From assembly GCA_020433785.1 (NCBI GenBank), contig JAGRCC010000017.1:1-11043 (forward strand): a DNA stretch of 11,043 nucleotides. Reading direction: 5' to 3'. This document shows positions 1 to 6,277 of the stretch, piece after piece; the stretch's first letter is position 1, and each line of letters starts with the position of its first letter. A program made the translations under genes and the position numbers. This DNA comes from Anaerolineae bacterium (GTDB lineage: Bacteria; Chloroflexota; Anaerolineae; 4572-78; J111). A model generated the notes under the pieces. That model made no database searches. It had not been told where the DNA came from and saw only the letters and a program-made list of their open reading frames with translations.

Positions 1-853
1 AATCGTGGGCAATGCCGCCGGCCAAACGGCCAATGGCCTCCATTTTTTGTGATTGGTGGAGCTGATCTTCCAGTCGTTTCCGTTCCGTAATGTTACTGAC
101 CACGCCATAGATAATTTTCGAATTGTTTTCAACCTTAACACGGGCGCTGTCTCGAACCCAGATGATCTCGCCGTCTTCCCGGAGCAGGCGGTACTCAACT
201 TCGCTGTTTTTGCCCTTAAGTAAACGGGAGGCTTGCAGCGCGGCGGTCGAACGATCATCGGGATAGATGACCGTTGACGGCCAAAAGTGCCAATCGTCGG
301 CAAATTTTTCCAACGGATAGCCGGTTAAGGGCGCAATATGGGGCGATAGGTACAGATTCACCAGTTGACCGTCTTCTTTGATTTCGCTGACATAGATATG
401 GTCGCTAATTGATGAAACAACCTGCCGAAACCGCTCTTCACTGGAGCGCCTTTCCTTCAACATCAGCTGTTGGCGTTCGATGGCGTAGCGGATGGCCCGC
501 AGCATGATATTGCCACTGAAGTCACCTTTAACAAAATAATCCTGGGCCCCGGCCTGAATCACTTCAGCCCCCACCGCCTCATCTTCATAGCCGGTTAAGA
601 CAATGATCGGGGTGGCCGGGGCATGGCATTTCAGCCGTCTGACGCTGTCAACACCCCACATATCCGGCAAGGAAAGGTCTAACAGAATAATGTCAATCGT
701 ATGGTTGTTGAGGCAGTTGATGGCCTGACCGAATGTTTCGGCCCAAATCAACTGGCTCTGGTAATAATCGGACCGTTTTAAAGTCATCTCCAGCAGACCA
801 TAATCCCCGGAATTGTCTTCAACGACCAAAATTGTGAGCGATGAGTTGTTCAT
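1..853 (-). CDS. Receiver-PAS-histidine kinase, 3' part beyond window
   Basis: I translated this by hand; 284 codons are visible and the gene runs off the left edge. Residues 1-125 are a response-regulator receiver: acidic pair E12-D13, phosphoacceptor D59 in ILLDLSLPD, T87 in VLTG and K109. Residues about 138-257 form a PAS fold ending in the usual PAC-like ITERKR. The last residues, QSQKMEAIGRLAGGIAHD, are the start of a HisKA dimerisation domain, with H283 as the expected phosphorylated histidine. The ATPase domain must lie outside the window. The receiver at the N-terminus suggests a kinase whose activity is set by phosphorylation received from another protein. The start ATG (853-851) lies 5 bp after the stop of the upstream kinase, with no clear Shine-Dalgarno, so translation is probably coupled. 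No transmembrane segment is seen, so it is likely cytoplasmic. Confidence 0.9.
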   Translation of the reverse strand, partial: MNNSSLTILVVEDNSGDYGLLEMTLKRSDYYQSQLIWAETFGQAINCLNNHTIDIILLDLSLPDMWGVDSVRRLKCHAPATPIIVLTGYEDEAVGAEVIQAGAQDYFVKGDFSGNIMLRAIRYAIERQQLMLKERRSSEERFRQVVSSISDHIYVSEIKEDGQLVNLYLSPHIAPLTGYPLEKFADDWHFWPSTVIYPDDRSTAALQASRLLKGKNSEVEYRLLREDGEIIWVRDSARVKVENNSKIIYGVVSNITERKRLEDQLHQSQKMEAIGRLAGGIAHD

Positions 854-858
854 AGCGG

Positions 859-2319
859 TCAGTTTTTTAATGATAAGGTAAAATAGAATTCGCTGCCGTG
901 GCCGGGTATGTCCGGGCTAACAACCCCCACCCGACCCCCCAACCGTTCGACGATACGTTTGACGATCGACAGCCCTAATCCGTGACCATTGTCAGCCTCC
1001 TTCGGTCGTTTAAGGCGAGTGAACGGCACAAACAGACGTTTTTGTTCTTCTATGGTCAGGCCGGGACCATTATCTCGAACCCAGAAGCGCACGATATCAT
1101 TGGATTGGACATCGGCCCCCAATTCCAGCCGGGGCGGCGATCCGCCATATTTGAGGCCGTTGGTGAGATAGTTAACCCAAACCTGCTCCACCCAGGGGCG
1201 ATAGCCTATCACGGTGGGCCATTGCGCCGGCAAGTATATTTCCGCCTGGTAGCTATCGAACAAATTGCTCAACTGCTGCCGGACATCCCAAATAATCGCC
1301 CCCATATCCAGCGGCTCGATGGTGATTTCCTGATTACGCAGCCCGGCCAAAACTAGCAGGCCATCAATGATATGGCTCATCTTCTGGCCGGTGTTAGCGA
1401 TGGTTATTAAGGTCGATTGGACGTCGTCGGCGGAAATTTGGCTGTACTCTTCTTCTAGCATTTTGGCGAAGCCGATAATCAGCGTCAACGGGTTTCGAAG
1501 ATCATGGGCGGTTGAGTGGGCAAAGGCATCTAACTCTTCATTACGCGCTTCTAGTTCGCGCATATGCTCCCGTAGGGCTTTTTCAACCCGTTTGCGTTCC
1601 GTAATATCGCGGAGTGAAGCCAGGTAAGCCGACTGCTCTTCCCAGATCATTTCCACCACCCGCATTTCGGCAAATGCGAGAAAATCGTTTTGACCCGGAC
1701 AGGTAATTGTGATCTCGGTCGGCTCATCAACCACGATAGGGTAGTCAAATAACTGATCCAAAAGATACTTCGCCCCGCGGCCAAATAGTTTTTCTGCCGC
1801 CGGATTAACAAATCGGATCATGCCGTTTTGATCGATAATCACGATGGCATCGGCATTGTGCTCGATCATTTTGTGGAAACGGATTTCGCTGTGGAGCAGC
1901 GCGGTAATTTGCGTTTCCAGGTCTTTAAGAAGGTGGTGCCGCTCAATGGCATGACGAATTGTACGGACCAGCATGCCGTTGCTGACTTGCCCTTTAACCA
2001 GGTAATCCTGAGCGCCTAATCTAACGGCTTCCAGCGCCAGTTCCGCATCGGCGTTGCCGGTTAAAACGACAACAGGAATATCGAGCGTTTGTTGTCTAAC
2101 TTGTTTGACGGTGTCAAGCCCCCAGGCGTCAGGTAGAGACAAATCGAGCAAGAGTAGGTCATATGGGGTTTGACTTAAAGTTTCTACGGCCTCACTCAAG
2201 CTGTCAACGTGGTCCCAATCGATACGGCCAAAATCAGCTTGAGCTAAGGCAATTTGGATGAGGTCAACATCATTGGGATCGTTTTCAACCAACAAAACTT
2301 TTATTGGCTCAACATTCAT
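859..2319 (-). CDS. Receiver-PAS-histidine kinase (complete, soluble)
   Basis: This is a 486-residue sensor kinase. Residues 5-125 are a receiver with D59 in LLLLDLSLPD, T87 and K109. Its acidic pocket reads E12-N13-D14, where the sister proteins here have E-D-N, so one Mg-binding acid is shifted or lost. Residues 143-245 are a PAS domain ending in DITERKR. A short coiled linker leads to HisKA with H272 in STAHDLRNP. The HATPase_c domain shows an N box around N383-N387, the G1 box DNGPG (416-420), an F box (LFVPF, 429-433) and the G2 box GHGLGLSIVKRI (445-456). All catalytic elements are present, and there is no membrane segment. An AGGA lies about 10 nt before the ATG. The gene follows kaiC after 187 bp and precedes the second kinase by 5 bp. 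It lacks the KaiB-like sensor domain of SasA, so a link to KaiC output is inferred from position only. Confidence 0.94.
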   Translation of the reverse strand: MNVEPIKVLLVENDPNDVDLIQIALAQADFGRIDWDHVDSLSEAVETLSQTPYDLLLLDLSLPDAWGLDTVKQVRQQTLDIPVVVLTGNADAELALEAVRLGAQDYLVKGQVSNGMLVRTIRHAIERHHLLKDLETQITALLHSEIRFHKMIEHNADAIVIIDQNGMIRFVNPAAEKLFGRGAKYLLDQLFDYPIVVDEPTEITITCPGQNDFLAFAEMRVVEMIWEEQSAYLASLRDITERKRVEKALREHMRELEARNEELDAFAHSTAHDLRNPLTLIIGFAKMLEEEYSQISADDVQSTLITIANTGQKMSHIIDGLLVLAGLRNQEITIEPLDMGAIIWDVRQQLSNLFDSYQAEIYLPAQWPTVIGYRPWVEQVWVNYLTNGLKYGGSPPRLELGADVQSNDIVRFWVRDNGPGLTIEEQKRLFVPFTRLKRPKEADNGHGLGLSIVKRIVERLGGRVGVVSPDIPGHGSEFYFTLSLKN

Positions 2320-2461
2320 AATAGATGTTTCCTGCTGTAAGTAACGGGCGAAGCTAACCCCAGCAATACCGGTAAATAGTTCAACCGTTTGGTCTGGCCG
2401 GTGTTAGGAAATGAGCAACGGTCTAGATTGCCCGGAAGAATCTTGGCTATGACGTTATTTA

Positions 2462-2490
2462 ACTATATCAGACCTTGAGTATTAAGTAAA
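2462..2490 (-). promoter_or_regulatory. Possible sigma-70 promoter for the two kinase genes
   Basis: Reading the minus strand, TTTACT (2490-2485) is followed after 17 bp by TATAGT (2467-2462). It lies in the 187-bp gap between kaiC and the first kinase, about 140 nt ahead of that kinase's start codon. The -10 is one base from consensus and the -35 is weaker. I saw no convincing terminator after kaiC in the same gap, so the kinases could be both co-transcribed with kaiC and read from this site. Confidence 0.3.
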
Positions 2491-2506
2491 CAGATAATTG
2501 CCGAAA

Positions 2507-4015
2507 TTATTCAAACATATCCCCCAACTGATCCACTTCTGATAGCGTGGTTCGAGTAGGAATGCCCAGAATAATGTTCTCAACATTCTTAAAGGGCTGC
2601 CCGATATGCAGCCCCTGACCGTCGATGGTGAATTCGCGGACGTTCTTTTCGTGCTGCGAGCCGCGCATTTTGATGATCGCAATGCCCCGCCGCATAACGC
2701 CGCGAACTTCGACATAGCGGAGCAGGGCGATCACGTCCGTAATGGTGGAAATGTGGGCTTCGGTAATCGACTCGCCGCCGGAAAGTTGGGGTGTGGTGCT
2801 GGTAAACAATGAGCAGACGCGCTCTTTTTTTACATAAGAGGTGAGACCAATAACGAATTCCCGAAAGTTGCGGACACTGGACACCCGTTCCATGGCTGAG
2901 ACGCTGTCCATTACTAATCGTTGTGGTCCAAACGTTTCGATTTCTTTTCTGACCGTTAAAAGGTGATCTTCTAAACCCATTGTTTCTGGATAAACACATA
3001 CAATTTTTAGCAAGCCCTCATTTTCCCACTGTTGAAAGTCGATGCCCCAAGAACGGGCATTACGCAGTAGTTGGTCCCGCGACTCTTCGTAGGCCAGCAG
3101 CAAAATCCGCTCTTTGTTTCGACACGCAGCGGCGGTGAACATGGTTGACATGAGAGTTTTGCCGCTGCCGGTCGGGCCGCTGACTAAAAAAATCGAGTCG
3201 CGAAAGATGCCGCCGCTGGTCATTTGATCGAGTTCTGCATTGCCGGTGGTTACTCGGTAATCGGAAGACTCCTGTTGTAATTGGATAGCAGACAGCGGCA
3301 AAATCTTAATACCGGAGTCACTGATGGTCAGGGGAAACTCACCCTGAATGTGTGAACTGCCTCTGACCTTTAAAATCTGGATGGTTCGCCGAATTTTTTC
3401 CTGGTGGAGTACATTTCGCAAGACAATCACATTATCGGCCACAAATTCTTCGATGCCGTAGCGGGAAATGGGGCCGTATTCTTCCAAACGTTCGGCGGTC
3501 ATAATGGCGGTGACGCCCATTTCTTTGAGGACTTCGGTAATCCGAAAAATTTCGCGCCGGATGATATTGATATTGTTAAACTGGTGAAATAACGAACCGA
3601 TGGAGTCTAAAACAACCTGTTTGGCCTTTATTTTTTCAGCCGCGTATCTAATTTGAACAATTAACCCCGATAGATCATACGAACCGGTTTCTTCGACCGG
3701 ATCTAATTCCGGCGAACCATCGACAAATATGAGTTGCCCCTGCTGGACCAGCTCATCAAGCCGCCACTGCATGCTTTTAACATTGCGGACGATGTCGGGG
3801 GCGCGCTCTTCAAAGGTGACAAACACCCCGGGACGATTGAATTCGGTGATGCCCCGATAGAGAAATTCAATGGCAAACATCGTCTTACCCGATCCAGAAC
3901 TCCCCACCAGCAAGGTGGTTCGTCCTTTAGGCAGGCCCCCGATGGTTAGATGTTCAAACCCTTCGATACCGGTCGGGGTTTTGGCTAATACCTGCAAATT
4001 TTTAAACTCGTCCAT
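2507..4015 (-). CDS. kaiC: Circadian clock ATPase/kinase KaiC
   Basis: This 502-residue protein has two RecA-like domains (CI about 1-245, CII about 253-502). CI has Walker A GSSGSGKT (38-45), the catalytic glutamates E69-E70 and a Walker B ending in D137. CII has GPTGSGKT (280-287), E310-E311 and D370. The segment ITEAHISTITDVI carries S423 and T424, which match the autophosphorylated S431/T432 of Synechococcus KaiC, and T418 matches T426. The match to Synechococcus KaiC as I remember it runs along the whole length, unlike generic KaiC-domain ATPases. The A-loop region (about 480-489, IILGIPTR) is kept, but the tail after it is about 13 residues against about 22 in Synechococcus (519 in total). 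A GGAG lies 7 nt before the ATG, which fixes the start. KaiC is a soluble hexamer whose phosphorylation state keeps time. It sits 18 bp after kaiB and behind a gene with a KaiA-like domain. Confidence 0.95.
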   Translation of the reverse strand: MDEFKNLQVLAKTPTGIEGFEHLTIGGLPKGRTTLLVGSSGSGKTMFAIEFLYRGITEFNRPGVFVTFEERAPDIVRNVKSMQWRLDELVQQGQLIFVDGSPELDPVEETGSYDLSGLIVQIRYAAEKIKAKQVVLDSIGSLFHQFNNINIIRREIFRITEVLKEMGVTAIMTAERLEEYGPISRYGIEEFVADNVIVLRNVLHQEKIRRTIQILKVRGSSHIQGEFPLTISDSGIKILPLSAIQLQQESSDYRVTTGNAELDQMTSGGIFRDSIFLVSGPTGSGKTLMSTMFTAAACRNKERILLLAYEESRDQLLRNARSWGIDFQQWENEGLLKIVCVYPETMGLEDHLLTVRKEIETFGPQRLVMDSVSAMERVSSVRNFREFVIGLTSYVKKERVCSLFTSTTPQLSGGESITEAHISTITDVIALLRYVEVRGVMRRGIAIIKMRGSQHEKNVREFTIDGQGLHIGQPFKNVENIILGIPTRTTLSEVDQLGDMFE

Positions 4016-4022
4016 TCATAAA

Positions 4023-4026
4023 CTCC
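4023..4026 (-). promoter_or_regulatory. Ribosome binding site of kaiC
   Basis: GGAG on the minus strand lies 7 nt before the kaiC ATG (4015-4013), inside the 18-bp gap after kaiB. It is the clearest ribosome site inside the kai block and supports the chosen kaiC start. An out-of-frame ATG at 4019-4017 overlaps this spacer and would not give KaiC. Confidence 0.6.
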
Positions 4027-4033
4027 AACTACC

Positions 4034-4351
4034 CTATTGATCGGCAACGTTATGCCAGTTACCGGTCTTTTCATTGTTGAGCAAACCCCGCAGACCCAGA
4101 CCGTTAGCTACCTTTTCAATATCCGATAAATCGCCAATAACGCGCTGCTTGGGCCAAGGCTTAACTTTTACCAAGGTCGGCGTGGCCATCACCCGGGCCT
4201 TGATAGCGATTTCTGGATTTTTGGTCAGATCAATGATCTCTATTTTAGCTTGATTTTGACAATAAAGCTTATTCAAATTTTGTAAATTTGAGATAGCCAC
4301 ATGATTGTGGTGGTGCTCGCCGGCAATGTACAATTGAAAATGTAATATCAT
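4034..4351 (-). CDS. kaiB: Circadian clock protein KaiB
   Basis: This 105-residue protein has the usual KaiB length and landmarks: LYIAG near the N-terminus, a central IDLTKNPEIA, the ATPTLVKV motif (56-63) and IGDLSDIEKV (72-81). KaiB is a thioredoxin-like protein that switches fold and binds the CI ring of KaiC to begin the dephosphorylation phase. Prolines P58, P65 and P67 lie in the region that refolds. Two oddities stand out. The loop after LYIAG is rich in histidine (EHHHNH, 12-17), where cyanobacterial KaiB has a Thr/Pro/Asn-rich stretch. In the segment aligned with GLDLL of cyanobacterial KaiB the aspartate is G86, next to the conserved G84; this position is known to affect fold switching. 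The ATG overlaps the stop of the upstream KaiA-like gene by 4 bp (ATGA), which indicates translational coupling. kaiC follows after 18 bp. Confidence 0.93.
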   Translation of the reverse strand: MILHFQLYIAGEHHHNHVAISNLQNLNKLYCQNQAKIEIIDLTKNPEIAIKARVMATPTLVKVKPWPKQRVIGDLSDIEKVANGLGLRGLLNNEKTGNWHNVADQ

Positions 4352-5565
4352 GGCTGGTTTTCCGCCGTATCAATCGATTTTTGCCAGGATTTCAGATAGA
4401 TGTCTAATAGCGTGCCCAGCAGTTCAAGCAGAACCAGGCGGGCGTCATTTGAAAAGGCTCTTTCTTGTGACGGCAGAATTTCTTCGGTCAATTGAGTCAG
4501 AACCCCCAGATGAATTCGCACGATATCCCGCGCTTGGATGTGCAGATCAGCCAGGCGATGAGCAAAGATTTGCACCTGTCTGGAAGGACGGTCATTATGA
4601 ATGCGAACCGCTCTGACATAACGAACGACCAAATCTTTGTATTCCGGAATCAGTTCATATAGTACTTTGTCGGCCATATTGCTGTCAACTGAGGCCTTGG
4701 TTACAGCGCCCATACCATTGCTCATGGCCAGGTAATGATTGTAATTCCGAGCCGCCAGCGCCTCGGTCAGATGTTCAATTTGAGCTTCGGCCTGCTTTAG
4801 GGCGGTAACATCGATGTGAGACATGACCAACCCGCCTGCCTTGGTTTGCAGCGGGGTGGCTTTCATCAGAAACCATAATTGGCCGGACGGGGCCGGGTAG
4901 GCATATTCAAAATCGAAACTGGTGACCGATCCCTCTAAAATTGACCGGAGACCTGCGGCACACTCACTCCAGTGGGGATCGTGCGCGGCCGTGGCCTCAC
5001 ACGCATTCAGGTAATTCATCCCTGGATAATCTTCGCCATCGTGCTCACGGTTGAATTGTTGCCAGGCGTCATTAACACTAACGATGACGCCATTCTGATC
5101 CAGGACGGCTACGCGGGCGGTTAACGAGTTGAGGATGGCCTGGTTGAAGGCTTCTTTTTGTTGTAATTTGTTCAACAAATGGTTTCGTTCAATCGCATAA
5201 CGGAGAAAGCGCGTAAAGACCGAAGTCGTGATTTCTTCTTTGACCAAATAATCCTGCGCCCCGGCTTGAATGGCCTGAATGCCCAGTTCATCGTCGGTCA
5301 TTCCGGTTAGGACCACAACAGCCGTAGGGGGCATAACTTGGCAAAGTCGATGGAGCGTTGACAACCCTTGACTATCCGGCAGGTTTAGATCCAATAACGT
5401 AATATCAAATTTCTCTTGGTTAATGAGGTCTAAGCCCTGACTCAAACTTTCAACATGGGTCAACCGATATTGGGGATTAAACCTCTGCTTCAGCATCTCT
5501 TGCACGAGACGGGCATCGCCCGGATTGTCTTCAACTAATAGGATTTTTAAAATTGTAGGCGTCAT
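4348..5565 (-). CDS. Receiver-PAS protein with C-terminal KaiA/RsbU-type helical domain
   Basis: This protein has 405 residues and no kinase domain. Residues 5-125 are a receiver with the full active site: E12-D13, D59 in LLDLNLPD, T87 and K109. Residues about 138-256 form a PAS domain (AVLDQNGVIVSVNDAW), followed by a short coiled linker (257-273). Residues about 295-397 are all helical. Three stretches recall the KaiC-binding C-terminal domain of KaiA: VLYELIPEYKDLVVRYV (301-317), DIVRIHLGVLTQLTEEI (347-363) and DARLVLLELL (374-383) continuing to IYLKSW. The N-terminal domain of the phosphatase RsbU has the same fold and a similar pattern (EEIISIH), and the two cannot be separated by eye. 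The ATGA overlap with kaiB and the nearby kaiC favour a KaiA-like role: binding KaiC and promoting its phosphorylation under control of the receiver. It lies 10 bp after the response regulator, without an obvious ribosome site. The domain superfamily is fairly sure; the KaiA function is inference. Confidence 0.75.
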   Translation of the reverse strand: MTPTILKILLVEDNPGDARLVQEMLKQRFNPQYRLTHVESLSQGLDLINQEKFDITLLDLNLPDSQGLSTLHRLCQVMPPTAVVVLTGMTDDELGIQAIQAGAQDYLVKEEITTSVFTRFLRYAIERNHLLNKLQQKEAFNQAILNSLTARVAVLDQNGVIVSVNDAWQQFNREHDGEDYPGMNYLNACEATAAHDPHWSECAAGLRSILEGSVTSFDFEYAYPAPSGQLWFLMKATPLQTKAGGLVMSHIDVTALKQAEAQIEHLTEALAARNYNHYLAMSNGMGAVTKASVDSNMADKVLYELIPEYKDLVVRYVRAVRIHNDRPSRQVQIFAHRLADLHIQARDIVRIHLGVLTQLTEEILPSQERAFSNDARLVLLELLGTLLDIYLKSWQKSIDTAENQP

Positions 5566-5575
5566 TGGCTTGCTA

Positions 5576-6028
5576 TTATTGTGAAGGTAAAATCACCACT
5601 TCTAACCAGAAGCTTTCAATTGATTTGACCACCTTTAAGAACTGATCCAGATCAACCGGCTTGGTGATATAGCAGTTGGCGTTAAGGTCATAACTTTTGA
5701 AAATATCTTCGTCGGCGTGAGAAGTGGTTAAAACTACAACCGGGATTCGTTTCAAAGCCTCATCAGCTTTGATATCGGCCAGGACTTCGCGGCCATCTTT
5801 GAGGGGTAAATTCAGGTCAAGTAAAATCAGATCCGGCTTGGAGGCGTTGGCATACTTACCCACTTTTTTAAGAATCTCCAGCGCTTCAATCCCATCTGTG
5901 GCGATAGTGAGATTGTTGCGAACTTTGGCATCTTTAAAGGCTTCAATGGTTAATCGAACATCACCGGGATTGTCTTCGATTAACAAAATTTCAACGGGCC
6001 GACCTGATATAGTGGGGTGACCTGACAT
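5576..6028 (-). CDS. Single-domain response regulator, Rcp1/CheY-like
   Basis: This 150-residue protein is a stand-alone receiver without an output domain. The phosphorylation site is complete: E18-D19, D71 in ILLDLNLP, T101 in VVLTTS and K123 before P124. The longer alpha-beta connection ([10 protein letters not shown]) and the ending [13 protein letters not shown] are typical of the Rcp1 family that partners phytochrome-type kinases; that family assignment is from memory. It is the first gene of the kai block, 10 bp before the KaiA-like gene, and probably passes phosphate to or from the kinases encoded downstream. A strong AGGAG (6040-6036) lies 7 nt before the ATG and fixes the start. The gene is divergent from alaS across about 250 bp. 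Confidence 0.93.
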   Translation of the reverse strand: MSGHPTISGRPVEILLIEDNPGDVRLTIEAFKDAKVRNNLTIATDGIEALEILKKVGKYANASKPDLILLDLNLPLKDGREVLADIKADEALKRIPVVVLTTSHADEDIFKSYDLNANCYITKPVDLDQFLKVVKSIESFWLEVVILPSQ

Positions 6029-6035
6029 GTATGTT

Positions 6036-6040
6036 CTCCT
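6036..6040 (-). promoter_or_regulatory. Strong ribosome binding site at the head of the kai block
   Basis: AGGAG on the minus strand lies 7 nt before the ATG of the response regulator (6028-6026). It is the best Shine-Dalgarno in the block. The next two start codons (KaiA-like, KaiB) have weak or no such site, which fits entry at the first gene and coupled translation downstream. Confidence 0.65.
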
Positions 6041-6054
6041 CTGCTCGCTTAGTA

Positions 6055-6060
6055 AATATA
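6055..6060 (-). promoter_or_regulatory. Possible -10 element of the kai block promoter
   Basis: The AT-rich stretch on the minus strand contains TATATT (6060-6055), about 27 nt ahead of the response-regulator start codon. No good TTGACA-like hexamer lies 16-18 bp upstream, so the promoter may need an activator or an alternative sigma factor, or the true promoter may lie elsewhere in 6041-6210. Confidence 0.25.
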
Positions 6061-6146
6061 TAATGTTTCGCAGGTCGTAAGTTTTAAATAAGTGACAAAA
6101 CCTTGAATTTATTTGTTTGATAGGCAGTGGTACTACTCATTGTACA

Positions 6147-6160
6147 TTAAATTGATTTAA
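6147..6160. promoter_or_regulatory. Palindrome in the divergent intergenic region, possible operator
   Basis: TTAAAT-TG-ATTTAA is an inverted repeat with perfect 6-bp arms and a 2-bp centre. It lies in the non-coding region between the kai block and alaS, about 119 bp upstream of the response regulator and about 56 bp upstream of the alaS -35. It could bind a dimeric regulator, but the surroundings are AT-rich and a match of this size can occur by chance. Confidence 0.25.
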
Positions 6161-6215
6161 GATGCACTTCTTAAAGCCGGAATTGTAAAACAAAGAGCCG
6201 ATGGTGGAATTAAGA

Positions 6216-6244
6216 TTGACATCCCTGTCTGATTGGATTAAAAT
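6216..6244 (+). promoter_or_regulatory. Sigma-70 type promoter of alaS
   Basis: TTGACA (6216-6221) is a perfect -35, followed by exactly 17 bp and TAAAAT (6239-6244), one base from the consensus -10. Transcription should start near 6251. That leaves a leader of about 27 nt to the start codon at 6278 but only about 12 nt to the upstream ATG at 6263. I saw no T-box riboswitch; the leader is too short for one. Confidence 0.75.
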
Positions 6245-6264
6245 CTCCGATTGATTCCTTAAAT

Positions 6265-6268
6265 GAGG
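6265..6268 (+). promoter_or_regulatory. Ribosome binding site that sets the alaS start
   Basis: GAGG lies 9 nt before the ATG at 6278. It overlaps the upstream in-frame ATG (6263-6265), which has no ribosome site of its own. This favours the shorter protein beginning MTMTSAQIRQ. Confidence 0.55.
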
Positions 6269-6277
6269 TCTACCATT

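Noticed and set aside
982..1627. Plus-strand open frames opposite the histidine kinase gene
   Set aside because: They mirror the kinase H-box and ATPase coding region and have no ribosome sites or domains of their own.
859..2319. Assignment of the complete kinase as SasA
   Set aside because: SasA begins with a KaiB-like thioredoxin fold. This protein begins with a receiver and a PAS domain, so the name is not justified.
2320..2506. Terminator after kaiC
   Set aside because: I looked for a GC-rich stem followed by a T run on the minus strand and found only short, weak pairings, so no terminator is called.
6085..6115. AAATAA ... TTATTT inverted repeat as a possible hairpin or terminator
   Set aside because: The stem is only 6 bp, all A-T, and the loop is about 16 nt. 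It is upstream of both divergent genes, where a terminator is not expected.
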